64,000 nt of DNA from Tomocerus qinae (GCA_020055645.1 CM034548.1:19468001-19532000); one strand, 5' to 3'. Counted from the stretch's first letter, positions 36,901-50,750 are shown. The notes: a model not told the origin generated them from the sequence alone. Program-made: numbers and translations.

Positions 36901-39110
36901 CATACATAAGTGGGTAGCAAAAGGTTCGCTCTTTAAATTTTCAAATCATTGCCCATTTTCTCTATCTACGACAATAAAAGTTAGACGCACACATTATCTA
37001 CGCAATGTCAATTTAATTCACTGGATTATATGCATTATTTGTGATGAGACATGGGATAAATATCAAAAGCGAGGAAATTTAGTACCTTGCTAAAAGAAGC
37101 TGTTAAATAATTGTATGAAAATTCAAAAAATCCTTTTCACACATCGAATCATCGTGGAAGTACACATTTCTAAGTACTAAAACATTTGCAATCATACTTA
37201 ATAGTATCATTTCACATTTCCTACCACTGTTGTATATTATAGTAGAGTTATACATGGAATGTAACCTCTCTGTAATAAAGTGTTTTTCTTTTCACTTATT
37301 CAAATGTCACATGTGTCGGCAAACACGTATGTAGCACTCAGAAATTATGCGTAGCAAACATAAAAGTGTGCAAATTAATTGAACAAACATGAACTTAGTA
37401 AGTGGCCGTAATATTATTGTAAGGAAGGCGGAACAATGTGCCAAGAATTAGAAATGAAAGCCAAGAAGCATATTTTTATTTTTTGGTACAAAAAAAAATT
37501 AGCGGAGCTAGAAGAGGATTTTATGTTTTGGCAGAACTCGACACTTTATTGCTAATAAATCTGTTTAGTTTATTGTCATACGGTTTTCATAGAAATTAAG
37601 GAGTCGTCGGGAGTGAGGAGCGGGGATTAGATTATAGAAGTGCCGTTAGTCATTAAATAAGTGAGACAGAAATGTTATTCTTGCAGAGACTGAATGAAAA
37701 ACTATTCGCATTTGGTTAGGTAGCGAATGCAGACTATGATTGGCTTGAATGTGCAATTTTTATTTTTGTCAAGGAAGATGAGAGTCATTTATCTATTAAA
37801 GGATTTGAAGTGGAGTATGAAGAAAGACGATAAAAAGTGGTAGGAGATAAGAAAAGCGGCATTTCCAGAAGAGAAATGAAGCTTGAAAAACTACAAATAG
37901 CACATCTACAATGATCCAGAAATGACTGTATTTGCTCCAAAGGTATAGCAATTTGGTTTTGGGTGAAGATTTTTTTGGCAGACGCTCACCCTAACAGCAC
38001 AACAGAAAAATATGCGTACCTATTTATGTACCTTATAGAAAGTCAACTGAGACAGATAGAGAGATGCCAATGGATGGAGACCTAAGAAGGAGTTCATGAC
38101 GAGCACATCTGATTTTAAAAATAAAAATTACTGGCATTGCTTTCCGAATGTCTTTTCTATATCTACGAACCATCTATAAATGATGCATGTGGAGGAATCT
38201 AACATATTGCTTTATGGACTCTTATATTGTATTTTTACAGTTCTGCATTACACGATGATATATTATCGATAGAGTCGTAGATAGTGAGACTACAGCGGGT
38301 ATCTATGCAGAATCGAGGAAAAAGTATGTATGCAGAATTGCAGACAGGAGTTGTTGCTACTGTGTATCACTTTAACGTGTTTCTAAGCATCAGCAAAAAA
38401 GTCGCATGGAATTATCAATGTCAAATTACTTTAGTCACACACAAGCCGTAGTTTTGACGGGGAAATTAAATGCCAAGTTGTAAAAGTCAAAGTCAAAGGG
38501 GTCTTTATAGATTTTCTGTATTCACGTCAGTAGAGTTGAGTGTATTCGGCAACTTTCTAACAGAAGTATAATATGAATGCTACTGCTTATAAACGGATAG
38601 TGGAGTGTGTATAAATAAATGAGAGAGAGAGTAGTTCATTTACTTGGTAAAGTTCGACTTGTCATTAGTAATTCTATAAAATGGAGCGAGGAGATAATCA
38701 GGAGACCCTCATGTTGAACAGTATTCCATTTTAGGGAGCCTGCATGATCCAAACTAATAGTTGAGCAAAGTGAGTGAGTTAGCTGAGCCGAACTGGTCTG
38801 TGCATAATATACATTATATATAGCAAGTATTTTAATAGTATGTAGAAGGAGCAACTCTCCTCAAGTAAAATAAAGCAAAGTTAATGGAAGATGAACCGGT
38901 TGAGTTTAGTTCCGTTCTGTTGTAGTATCTGTACATTTAGATAGGAAATGGAGGTTGCGTTGAGTTATTCATATCAGGGGAAGTTGCCTGGCGAGTTTGT
39001 AAGGAGTATTGATGCCCTCATCTCGAGTTGAGCATTCATCTGAAGAGGGAATAATTGATAGTACAGATTTGTGTATCAGATGCACAGAATGAGTTGGACC
39101 CATTAAAGAG
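36901..39110. other. Mostly purine-rich sequence without frames
   Basis: Purine-rich at 37400-37900 and 38250-39080. An (A)9 run lies at 37490-37498. The only frame of 60 codons is 38636-38854 minus. This is the longest frame-poor stretch in the window. Confidence 0.55.
38621..38631. repeat. (GA)5 dinucleotide repeat
   Basis: Five GA units plus G, preceded by ATAAATAAAT. Confidence 0.85.
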
Positions 39111-39920
39111 CCGAGATCAAACCAGAGTTAACTAGGGTTCTCTCTCTCCCATTCTGTCTCCAGTCCATCCTCTTTGTTTTCCAGGGACGAGGATCAACAT
39201 ACATAAATACTTACATGCACACTCCAAACACTTTCTATAGACAGACACAAAGAGAGAAAGACTCGTTCACTGTCAGGGAAGAAAGAAAGTGAAAGAAGAT
39301 AGACGAGTGCAAACAGAAAGCGAAAAGAGGCAAATGAAATAGAAGAAGTAGAAAAGCAACTGGCAAATGGGCAGCAGCAACGGAGGAAGAATAACTCCCT
39401 TTAATTTCTTTACTTGTTCCTTTCTTTAAGACTTTCCTCCTATCTACACCTCTACTGCTACACATACGCTCGAATTAAGACCATCGTTTTCTAAACAGTC
39501 TTTGTAGCAATGCTTTTATATTCACGCGTTTTTATTCCCTCCTCTTTTATGATAGAGCGTCTAGCTACTTTTGTGAATTTGGATTCATTGAAACAAATGA
39601 ATCCCATATAAATAGGGTGGGGATATAAAAATTAATTGAAATCTTAGGCCAAAATAATTTAACAAATATTTAATCAAACTGACAAAATAGAGTAAAGTAC
39701 CCATTTCGTCGGATAAGTAATACCGATGCTTATAGCAATAACAAAGGTCAGACTTTGAAATTGATCTGAGCTTATAGCAAGGGGCAATGAATATGTACAT
39801 TTCCTTATTAGGCTATGATCAAAGAAAGAAAGTGTAATTTGTCTAGCGACAGTGTTTCTACATGTAATTAGGTATACATTATTACAATCTGCACGTATAC
39901 ATATTGCACACATTTGTTAG
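39111..39920. other. Small alternating blocks
   Basis: Pyrimidine-rich at 39110-39240 and 39400-39560, purine-rich at 39240-39400. Minus frames at 39235-39465, 39585-39800 and 39674-39913 (71-79 codons) show no motif. Confidence 0.5.
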
Positions 39921-40500
39921 AGGGAAGGCTAATAAGATGTGGAATCTGAATTAAAGTAGATAATATTATGAAGCACTGCTAAGCTGACAAAGTATAACTA
40001 GATTGCGTTAGTTATTGCCTGTATGGGCAGACACGAGACAGTAACTCTAGCTTATATATAAAGTGTGTAACTTAGAAAGGACGAGTAAGTGTACATATGT
40101 GCAGAGTAATATTGTAGCCTTAGCTTTTTTGCGACTGTAGTAGTGAGTGGTAGTAAGAATTATAAATGTACATACATAAATACATAGATGCATTACTAAC
40201 ACTAGACAACATAAAAGTTGATCGTAGTTTGAGTTGGAGCTGAGATAATACTTACTAGATAGATAGTGAGTATTAGTCTACTATGTGTAGGTAAGTAGTT
40301 AGTAGAGTAGTAAGTAAGAATGTTGGCTGAGGATTCGGTTGGAGCACGTTGTGGAGATAGAGAGAAGAGACACATCACATGGAATCACATAGCATAGGGA
40401 AAGGAAGTCAAAGCACAAGTCGCTATAATATATATAGAATAGATATAGATATGTATATATTTAGTAGGAAGTGAGTGAGAGAGAGAGCGAGTTGTCTTTT
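39921..40500. other. Purine-rich block
   Basis: Rich in GTAAGTAGTTAG, TAGATAGATAG and GAGAGAG; AGGTAAGT at 40289-40296. No frame of 60 codons. Confidence 0.6.
40477..40486. repeat. (GA)5 dinucleotide repeat
   Basis: Five GA units at the 3' edge of a purine block. The + strand turns pyrimidine-rich about 20 bp later. Confidence 0.85.
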
Positions 40501-42580
40501 GATCTCTGCTAGCCTCGCTCTCTTTACTTTTCTTTCCACAAGGAAAAAGTCGCTGTGATCTCTTCTCCTTTCACGATGCGAAAATTCATTAAAATAAAAA
40601 GATATATCTTTTGATTACAATCCTTCCTTCCGTCCTTTTAATTCCTAATTCCTCCATCCTCCACTCATGTTTTAAAAAACTTCATCAATTTCTCTACTTG
40701 AAATCCCCTATCCATTCCATTGTGAGCGAAGGTTCCCGACAGTCGGACCGACTCCCGCTCCGAGAGAGAATCATCAGCTCCACCAAACCAAACTGAAGGA
40801 AGAACATCCTATCTCCAACTAATCAAATAATTTGCTCTGCCATTCTTGTCTTCTTGCCTCTCTTCTATCTATCTAATCTTATGTATCTCCGCTTATCTCG
40901 TCCTCCTCCTCTCATCCTCCGCCGAATCACATCACAGCCAGTCAGCGGTAGGTCAAGTCAACCCTCTAATATTAATTCATTAATACCAGTATGCACACAC
41001 ACTACACAATTCCACACTCCACTCCGATGCTCACTTTTCACCAGTAAATTCCCCAAGTTGACAACAAGAGCTCTTGATTTTTTCCCTTCCCACAGTCTTC
41101 TTCCACTTACTTATGTACATAATGCTCCACTACTCACACTATACTATATCTATATTCTAAATACCTACTCCTTTCCTCACTTTCTGTCTCACACACACTC
41201 TCACAATATTATATAGTAGCTATCGGCTTCTCCTCCACTACTTATACACTTATCACTCGCCACTAATAAATTAGAGCGGATATAGGCAATAATAACTTCT
41301 CTTCTTCTCTCAACATCAGCTCATCTCCTTTTCTCATTTCTTCGCATTCTCTTTAACATATTACACTCCATCCCTACTTATCAGTAATAATGTCCATGCT
41401 GCTCCTCCACAATGTCCTCCACCACTGCCTATGTACTCATCATCATCGCCAGTTAGCCCAAGGATTCATCTCCAGTACCCATCATCACTTATGTCTACTA
41501 CTATACTAAATATCCTATTCTTCTTTCCCTACTGCAAACTTAACCCTTTCCTATTACACATTGCCAGGTCCCCACAATCAAACAAAAGTCAACAAACACA
41601 AAGATTCACTCAGCTCCTCTCGTTCGACTAATCTATATTCAACAGCTAATATGAATTTATAATTGTCATCCTTACTCCAATATTCTCCAATCCCAACTCT
41701 CTTTTCTTATACACAAAGAAAGATGACATTATATTACATACTACTTTAACAGTAGATTTATACTGCAATTAAAATTACTGCTTCAGTAGTAATCACCATT
41801 AAATTTTGTAATGCTACAAGTTGAACTATTACTAGCTATTATTAAAGTGTTCATTTAAATTTAAATAATTGATCATATAGGAGAAAAAAGATTTTGAGCG
41901 GCGTTGATTACTTCCTCTTGCATTAATAGCCAATTATTTCATCCTACAGGCTTTAAAATTCTATTCAATGTAATATTGCCCAAGGCTGATGACTGGCTCT
42001 CCTGCAGATCTCACTCTCATAATGATTTAATCAAATCAATCAGTCTGGCAAACATGAGCAGAAGATGACACGGGAGCACACACATTGCCATCCAACTAAC
42101 AAAGCCGTTCACTGACTTAACGCACCGTAAGAAGCTATTCCCAATCTGAAACCCCTTGCTTCTGGTCTCAACTTGTTCTTTCGCTTGACTTAAACTGTTA
42201 GTTTTCCCCAGCATCACAAAATACATTTGACATGAGACTCACTCAGCATCCACCGCTCTATACAAAACTCGCGATTAATAATTTCGTAGCGCATAATATT
42301 TAATCATGTATAACTGCCTCATACACTCATAACCGCTTCACTATTCTACCACCAATTTTTAACACTCTAGTAATTGAATTTGAAATCTTGTCTGAATTCT
42401 ATTCCTACTCACTTCACTTCAAAATTACATCCTTATGAGAAGATATTTTATTTAAACGCCTACAGATATTTATGATTCCAAATAATTATTTTTTTGATTT
42501 GAAATTTAAGTGCAGCAAATTTGTCAAATAGCAATCTAAATATAAATACGATGTGATTCTATGAAGTATACGTTTATAAT
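40501..42580. other. Longest pyrimidine-rich block
   Basis: C/T-rich almost throughout 40500-41720, then AT-rich (41740-41880) and mixed. Frames 40611-40796, 40854-41216 (120 codons) and 41431-41631 on + are Ser/Thr/Pro/Leu/His-rich with no motif. The minus frame 42017-42226 (69 codons) reads against the bias and looks more balanced, but is unrecognised. Confidence 0.6.
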
Positions 42581-43190
42581 TTTTATAACGTTGGTTATGG
42601 ATAAAAGTTGACGAAATTCCTCCATGTCACTTGCTAAAGAGATTAAAGAGGATAAAAAAGTCAGAATTGCAAAATGGTAATTGTTGCAAAATGTTTTTTC
42701 CTTAAGATAAATGGCAGTCCATGTAGAAAGTAATAATATTATAGAAGACATATATTGGATGTATGTATATGATGTTTATAGGCTAAGAGATAAATACCCG
42801 TTCGTCATGACTGGAAGAAAGACTGATGAGGGACAAATCGAATTAATGTTAAAAGGAGAAGACAGTGATTGCAATGTATTTACACAGAAGAGAGCGAGAA
42901 GACAGGACAGTGAGCATTGGACATGTGTAATGTAAATGTAAAGACAAGAACCGATGGAATTTCATTGGAGTGTAGTCGACAATCTTGCAAAGAGACGTCG
43001 TCGTAATCGTAATAAGTATTGTAATGGGAGTTATAGTAGTAGTCGGGATGAGGAGGAAGGAGTTTAGTGTGGAAGGAGCCAGAGAATAAAAAAGATCGAC
43101 TAGAAATTAATTCGACAAGGAAATTCCATTGTCAATCATTCATTGAGACGAGACGAGTGGAGGGATGGAGGCGGAGGAGGGGGAATCTGG
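42581..43190. other. Strongly purine-rich block
   Basis: G/A-rich with CGT triplets and GGAGGCGGAGG words. Carries the + frame cluster described for 42711-43352. Confidence 0.6.
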
Positions 43191-43352
43191 AAGCCGAGTC
43201 TTCAATCTCATGTCATGCAATGCAAAGCAAGCCATTACAACAAATCTGTTCTGTTATTAAGCCCATCTCATGCTAAGCAATACAATGTGAATCTCGTTTT
43301 GTTCAGCCGAACCAACAGCTCCTTACTGTCCTTACTTACTACCAAGCACTGA
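42711..43352 (+). other. Cluster of open frames on the purine-rich strand; coding unsupported
   Basis: Three + frames follow or overlap: 42711-42935 (74 codons, true ATG, acidic/basic mix), 43067-43276 (69 codons, GTG start, Arg/Lys-rich) and 43143-43352 (69 codons). The first and third share a register and are separated by four TAA/TAG stops. These frames lie on the strand where chance stops are frequent, which makes the cluster mildly unusual. I recognise no domain. Several 70-codon frames of this kind are still expected by chance in the window. Confidence 0.15.
42996..43004. repeat. CG-containing triplet repeat (CGT)3
   Basis: Three CGT units followed by AATCGTAATAAG, a fourth CG-triplet site in the window. 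Confidence 0.75.
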
Positions 43353-44140
43353 TGAGATGAAATTAGATGACTGACTCTCTCTCTATAGTACTTATATAAA
43401 TACCATTCATCCCTATGCATAAATACATTAAGAAAACTTGATTTAAATATTTATATTTCGTATTTGGTCTATAAGGACAGATTGGTAGTAATTCCAATAT
43501 AAATTGCCATTGGTTTAAGTCTTCCGATTAGTAATTTCCACATTTATCAAAGGAGTCTCACTACTATAGCATGAAATTAGCTATTATTTTATAGACAGAC
43601 AAGTGTCAAGTTTATTATAAGTAGCAATATTGCATTGCTGACTGTTGGAGCTCTAAAGAAGGTAGGTAGGTAGATTAGTTGGTGTGCATCTACTAACGAT
43701 AAGTGCAGTTCAGCTGTAGGAACCGTGGGAAATTGTAATAACGAAAACATAAGACTTGTCTCGTACCCAACGCAAGACAATACAGCACCGTCAGTCAGTC
43801 CCAGTCAACCTTCTACGTTTATACTCTCTTATTATATACTAAGCATAAACAGCTACCTATTGCATTGTGCAACTCTCGTTTCCTCCATACAACTCCTATG
43901 CACATAATGACATAACAAATGAGGTGTATGCTCTGATGTGACTCTCAATCTTTACCGTCTCATTCCCTTCCCTACTTCTATACTCACACAAAAACATTTG
44001 ACTCAACAATGTTTCAAAAGATACAATGCCAAAACACTAATCACTAATAGAAGCAATCTCATTATCTACTCAATAGCGATCATTTACCAAGAACTCTTAT
44101 TTCTACCTAACTGCTTTTACTATACGACATCATAAGCTTT
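43191..44140. other. Mostly pyrimidine-rich sequence
   Basis: A (CT)5 run lies at 43375-43384. A purine interlude at 43610-43740 contains (GGTA)3. + frames 43725-43907 and 43938-44135 (60 and 65 codons) are motif-free. Confidence 0.5.
43661..43672. repeat. (GGTA)3 tetranucleotide repeat
   Basis: Three perfect GGTA units plus G. The complementary orientation occurs as CCTA at 17801-17812. Confidence 0.85.
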
Positions 44141-46830
44141 TTTATTATCAGTATTTACTATACCATTGACATTTTACTTTAAAAAATTGAAAGCTATAAT
44201 GCCCCTTACAGTTATTAGCAAATGGCGACCGTTTAAATAGGATTTTCTTGCTACATAGGAACAAAGTCAAATAGTTTGCATGAACATGTTACACAACAAT
44301 GTATCTGAGTTTAGGTACAAATAACCTTTTTAATTAATATATAAATTAAATTGTTCTAAATTGTTTGATCTTGAACATAAATGTATTTAGCATAAAGACA
44401 TTAATATATTTGGTTGCCTTTATTATATATTATTGAATGATAGTATATAAAAATGATATATTTTGGAGAGTTTGTCCATTGCCTAATTTGTCACAAAGGC
44501 AGATAGACAGATGGATGAGTAAGTCGAGCAGAAAAAGTAAAGCAGTGAAGTGAAGGTACGGAAACTCTCATTTTGTGTGTCCATCCATCTCTTCTTGTGA
44601 AGCATTCAATAGATATACGTGTGTATGATTGTTCCACCGGACCATGCTTCTACTATGAACTGAAATGAACTCAGTTGATATATCACACGCAATATACCTG
44701 CAACGTTAAGTGTATCATGTGAAGAAAACAAAATGCCTTCATATATCATTATATCAATGAATTTGTGGACTGAAGCTTCTTGGTACTTGGACGTCATAGC
44801 ATATGTACACAGTAATGTATACTAATAGATAATTTAGGGAAAATAGTCCAGGGAACTTGGGAACGAATGCCTTGTATAGGAAGGAAGATTATTTCTTGTA
44901 GGGAGTACATCCATAGCCGTCATACAATTCTATTTGTCTAACAGAAAATGATGTATAATATGACAGTGGCTACATGTAATATTGTGTAGCATGTGTAAGT
45001 TGGAATTATGTGCAGTGGCAGAGAGTATAGTTTCTAGTGTGGAGGTGTAAGACTACCAAGAGAAAAGTAAAAACAAAGAGGAGCGCCAGGAAAAAATTGT
45101 GCAGCTCAAAAGAAAAATTAATTGCTCACGTCATCCATCTTATTTGGGAATCCGTCTTTGAGCTAGATGTCATTTTTTGAGTGATAACTCTACACATTTC
45201 CCTCTTTGATCTTTCCCCATTCTTCCCATCCATTCGTTTCTCCGATCTTTCTTACTACTTGGCCACTTATTGATGCCCTAGTCCAGTGCCATCAGACTAT
45301 ACAATTAATTCTATAGAGTCCAATATTAAGAACTATTTAGCTGTAGGCTTGTTTGATCTTCTTTTAGATCTTAACCTAATATTTACGCACAATGCAAGAC
45401 AACTTACAAACTTTTAATTAAGGCAAAATGTCATGAATAATTAATTTATTGCATACAAGGCTGTCTAAAAAAATATTCAATGGCGATGTTAACATTTTTC
45501 TTCTTCTGAATTTAAGAATTAAAGTTTTTTTAGTATATTTATATGGACAGGAATTTTTAAATTTTTTTGAATGATACGCTTGAAAAGTTTATCTGCCTGC
45601 TTTAAGAAAAAGTGTTTCAAAAACGGCGATTCTTCTTCTATTTCATACTTAAAAGTGTTTGAGTTGAAATCATATAGCAGTTACAAATGGTGTAGTATTG
45701 ATCAAAGCACAATCCAGTCAATTAGGTACATATTTTTTCTTAGAAGAAATGATAGTAATGATATATGTGGTTCCTTTCGTCTATTTATTATGTTGCTCTG
45801 AAGCAGAATGATGAGAATTTGAATGACTTATCACTAATGTAGCATTATAGACAGATAATAAATGTGCTAATGGCAAGTATACTGCATAAGCAACTAAGTA
45901 CATGTCCAATTTGAGCATAATGTGTGTAGGATATGATTGTATATCTACTTGAGTCTTGAATGAATTTATATCGCTGGATGCACATAGTCTTTTATGAGTA
46001 GAAATAATTACTCCACTTTTGATAGTGACATTATATATTTAGTATATTATAGTTGACTTAACAATCTGCATTCATACGTAATGTAATGAAAATGATATAG
46101 TATTATGCAAAGCTCATTTAGTTTGCTTTGCAAAAAGATGCCTCCTTCGATTATAGTTGTTAAGTAGTTGGCATTGCCATTAGTAAGATATATTGATAGA
46201 GCGAGGTTGAACTATTATTGCGCTGGGATAGAGTAACGTTTGATGCAGATTATTAAAATGCAGTAAAATGGTAGTTTGAAAGTGGGAAAGAAGGTAGTTA
46301 CAATATGGACAAGTTGGTGGTATAAGTGGAAAGAGTAGCGAAATAGTTATGAGCGTTTAGTTCAAAGGGCGACTAATCTAAAGAATGCTCCCAATAAGAA
46401 AAGGATACTCTGCAGTGCGATATACAAATAGATAAATGGGCAGAGATAGTTAATTGGTAGTAAAATGACACTTGTGCAGGGAAATAGGAAGAGAGTGCGT
46501 TGGAATGGAAAAGCAAGAGGAGTTAGTCTCGTCTAGAATTAATGTCGCTCGCAACTCAAAGAATACTCTTCTTAGATATTATTATGGACTGGACTATTAA
46601 ATATAGTTTATATATTATGCACTACATAGTGAGTTAGTATGTAGTAGGAGAGTCAACGAAGCAGGAGAACACTTGCCTTGACTCCACTATCTAATGGTAA
46701 TTATCTGTATAGGTGATTGTGAGAAAAGTGGAGTGGAACGAATGAAAAGAAGCATGGCAGAAGGAGAGTAGCTATTAGTATGAATATATTTTCCCATGAA
46801 CGTTTCCCGTAAATAAACGATAGGATGTAG
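44141..46830. other. AT-rich then purine-leaning sequence
   Basis: 44330-44460 is about 15-20% GC. Two short frames (44606-44797 minus; 45571-45801 plus, 76 codons, Ser/Lys/Phe-rich) have no motif. 45800-46830 has no frame of 60 codons. AAAGGCAG at 44495-44502. Confidence 0.5.
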
Positions 46831-47660
46831 ATTTAGCTACACCAAAAGAACTGCCGAATATTCAACTTGACACAACTCCTCTACACTCCTAATAGTTATG
46901 CACTCTTAAACTCTCAAAGTCTGTCTACCTGACTCCAGCAGTATGCCTCGCTCTACATTCAAAATCACTACCAGCCAACTTCACCATCACAACATTCCAG
47001 AAAAATCCAAACCATGCAACTCCAGTACTACTAAATAATATAAACTGGATGTAGGACATTTATACATGTAAAAATAAATACCATAATGTACCAAGGTAGA
47101 TCTACTGCCATGTCTATTTATTTATTTCTCTTTTATGCACACAATCATTAGCGATGCACTTGAGAACTTGTCTTTCTCATCCACAAACTGCATTTTGTCT
47201 TAACCAACTGATACATTACATATGTACTATCTTAGAAATAACTTATATGATGGACCTCATGCTAATAAGACTGCTTTATATAACCAGGTAGTCTCATGTA
47301 ACATTTTACTAGTATCAAGCCACTTGAGAATATAGAAAAGTTCTCGCATCGATTTATGTTGCTTGGCAATCGTAATTAGGAAGTTAGCGTAGTTAGCTAG
47401 TACTCTAATTGCTTTGATGATTGACTTACCGTATTCACTCCTTACAATCGCCTATTTTAATAACTCAAAATAAAAAGTTTCCTAGTCAGAATTTAATCCT
47501 TCTCCAACTAAGTAGGCCAATTAATAATGAATTACTTAAAATATTCACACCCAAAAATTGCAAAACATTTTAAAAAGCAATGATAAAAATTTACATTTTA
47601 AAAATATCTTTCAATTTCTCAAAATTTTCCCTACTATGTTATGTTATGTTATGTTATGCT
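46831..47660. other. Pyrimidine-leaning then AT-rich sequence
   Basis: C/A/T-rich to about 47200, then A/T-rich. No frame of 60 codons; ends at the ATGTT repeat. Confidence 0.55.
47636..47660. repeat. (ATGTT)4 pentanucleotide repeat plus ATGCT
   Basis: Four perfect ATGTT units and one unit with a T-to-C change, the longest pentanucleotide run seen. Confidence 0.95.
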
Positions 47661-48690
47661 AATAATCTAGTAAAATTCTGCCAGATGAGCCCAGAAAATA
47701 TCTCAGGTCCATTTCGAGTGAATACGGTATATGAGTGAAGTGAATTGGATTCATAACAGCAAGGAGCTCATGAAATAGATAAGAAAGAGCATAGCTAATG
47801 GGAGGGCTACTTATTATTTCCCTGATAATGATTTATTACGCGTGATTTTATGAAGTTTCCGAATCGTCATTTTTTGTCCGGAAGGCTTTTTTAATAACAC
47901 CTCAATCATTAACATCTGAAGAAAAGCCGCGAGCCACGGAGATTGATGTGATTTTTTACTCATTATAGTTAGAGCTTCCAGAGTCTGGCTGTTGTGGCAT
48001 GCCTTACTTTGCTCATAGCTACATTACATGCGATTAGATGGTAGTAGGAGACTGAAGTGAGTAGCACTAGCATCACGTAGCGTAGATATGTATTAAATCC
48101 AAGTAAAATACTAATAATCAAGATTTGTCAGCCGAGTTTTCCACAATGTTTTTTGTTTTGGTCGATTGCTCTCTGTGAATACTGCCAGGAGTGATAAATA
48201 AATGACTGTGCGACTGCATTGTATTTTGTTATCTCCCACTTATGCTTAGATATTTATTACAAACAGAATATTATGTGTAGAATTAAGTGAAGCACTTAAT
48301 TCATGTCGAGTTATAAGAATTCATAAAATATTGCTAGACTAGGAAATAAGAATTGTAAATGAGTATGCAAAATAAATATTGTCTTAAAATTGTTTACTAA
48401 AAGTGAGGTTGTTTATTAAAATGGTAGATATATATGAAAAAGTTATACAGAATAGATTTGTTCGAATTTAATATTACTACGTGGAGACTGAAGCAAGTAT
48501 TTCATTAGTACAATAGGTCTCATAACAGAGAATGAATTGTATGGGAAATTACCTTGTTAGCACTATAGACTGTTATGTAATATGTTGTAGGTAGTTGAAT
48601 GGTGTGCAGACGACTGACATATATATAGACAATAGAGGTTGATAATGTAGGCTATAGCTGTGACTATCAGGATAGAGGTATATAAATTTA
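47661..48690. other. Purine-leaning sequence without frames
   Basis: No frame of 60 codons and no array. Confidence 0.55.
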
Positions 48691-49890
48691 AATATTTACT
48701 TAGGGAGACTTTGCTAAATAGTAGAGGAGGAATAAGTAGAGTTGTATGTGTAGTAGGTATGGTATTGTATTAGTAAAATGTAAAGTGAAGTCATGGAAGA
48801 GCAAATGCCATAGGAAAGAGTCAAGATAAAGGGAGCACCTACACAACAGTGGGAAATTAAAGAGAGCAAATCGAGGAGGAATAAGTGGAAGAGAAGATCG
48901 GATGAAGGAACGAAGGAAGCCAGAGAAAATATGTATAGTAGGAGTAGTAGTGGAGAGATAGTGGTGGAGGAGGACGAAGAAGTTGAAGGAAGAGATGGTT
49001 AGGATAGAATAGATGAGAAGAGAAAAGAGCGGAGTGAAAAGAGAAAATTCAAAGGGAACAGAAGAGAGAAACAGAAGCCCATGGGCCCAAATCACTTCTA
49101 GGATATTATGTCTACTCATTTCATTCCCACTGCATATAAAGCGGCAATGAGAATAAGTCGCGGAAATCAAAGATTAGAATTGAGAATATCAACCCAGGAC
49201 TAAGACGACTCATCCTATATAATGAATGCAATACGTGGCATACTAGACACAATTGTATGTATTTACACATTTCTCTCCTATTTAGTATATTCTATGTAGG
49301 AGGTATGACTGCTATGTAGTAGATGCTGAATTTAATTCGGACTAGTAGTGGTAGATCCTAATACGATCGTTTGTTCAGATAGATGGCAAAAAGGATAAGT
49401 ACCTATATATGGGTTATTTGGAGTTGTTTGGAATGAGTATAGTTGTATAGTGTATGCAATAATACTTATTATGAACATATAATGTAGTAGATTACTGGAA
49501 TACTTTTAATACTAAATAGTCTTAACAATAAGTAACGAGTATTTTGTCTAATGCTAAATGCATGATATACATTTGACTTGTTCAGTTCATCAGGAAGGAC
49601 TATAGGATAGATAGAAAAGATAGGATTGATGCTGTGGAAGGAGTTTTGAGGAGTCCGCAGGAGTTGAGTTCCGTAATGTGTATATATAGTTGTGAGTAGT
49701 CTCTGGCAATGTCTCTCTGGATGGTTGTCTGCATATTCAACTACGAGACTCTCCTATGTATGTCTGTATTTATATTCTGCAGTTCGAGTTTTGAGTTGAA
49801 TTGAGCTGAGCTATGTATGAGTGACTGTGAGAAGTGAGACAGTGCAGAGTGACTATCTTTAAATAGTTAGTGCATGCATCTACATACATA
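48691..49890. other. Strongly purine-rich block carrying the longest frame
   Basis: G/A-rich from 48700 to about 49200. The 156-codon minus frame 48700-49170 is composed chiefly of Leu/Phe/Ser/Ile/Tyr/His/Pro, the residues of C/T-rich codons. It reads superficially like a membrane protein but has no motif. 49200-49890 has no frame. Confidence 0.6.
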
Positions 49891-50750
49891 CAGACCTCTT
49901 TTCTACATATCTACTGCTGGCTAAATATCTTGTACTGCTGACTACTAGCACTACTACTTAGTACTACTGTTAAGTAACTAACTATTGTATTGTATATGGA
50001 GATAGAAAGGAGGTGAAGGGGAAAAAGAGAAACCTCATGATCATCCTCTCCGAAAAAGAGCCCTATGCACAACTTTAGGAAATATATGAATATTCATGGA
50101 GACTCTAATGCTCAGTCCTCCGCTTTCCCTTCATCCACTCCGCACAATTCCCTCTGAAATCAGGCAATCATATACATCGTTATGTGACGAAAAGACCCAA
50201 AACATTCTCCCGTCCTCCTAATTCAGTCTACCATCATCATGCTTGATATTTTTAATCTCTTTCTCCTCTCCGATACCCGAGACAACCGCCACTAATACAT
50301 CTCTCCACAAGATACCGCCAGAGCCACACCAAACCACACCAACCCAGCACACCCGAACTAAATGAACAACTTATATATATCATCATGTTTATAAGACGGA
50401 GAGTAAGAGTCGCAGGGAGACCGCCGAGGCAGACCAGAGCCTCTATTGCCATCTCAATCCTCATCATCGCCTTTCCTTTACTCTCTTTTTACTTATAATC
50501 TCATCTCATCATTTCACTGCCGCAGCCCATCATGTCCTCCACCCGCTCCCTACTTTGTCTACCACCTTCTTAAATTAAATTCACAATTCCTTTCTCTCAC
50601 TGCTATACAAACTTCATTGAACTCACAATATCATGTCTCAGCTACGTACCTAGTAGTATAACACATAAACAAACTCCTACCCATCAAACCCACATCACCG
50701 AATCTCATCTACATTTCGATTATTACACATGATTTGCAAAATGCTCTCTC
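49891..50750. other. Pyrimidine-rich block
   Basis: Strong C/T bias at 50050-50740. Overlapping frames on opposite strands at 50252-50467 (-) and 50446-50661 (+), both 71 codons, no motif. Confidence 0.55.

Noticed and set aside
43159-43184. G-rich tract as a G-quadruplex
   Set aside because: It lacks four runs of three or more G. Only a weak two-tetrad structure would be possible.
42612-43352. Long frame if TAA and TAG were read as glutamine (ciliate-type code)
   Set aside because: With TGA as the only stop, frames of about 250 codons are expected many times by chance in 64 kb of AT-rich DNA. Other blocks tested had frequent TGA in the same frame, so there is no evidence of recoding.
48700-49170. 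156-codon minus-strand frame resembling a membrane protein
   Set aside because: It lies on the pyrimidine-rich strand of a strong purine block. Leu/Phe/Ser/Ile/Tyr content and lack of stops both follow from C/T-rich codons, and there is no family motif.
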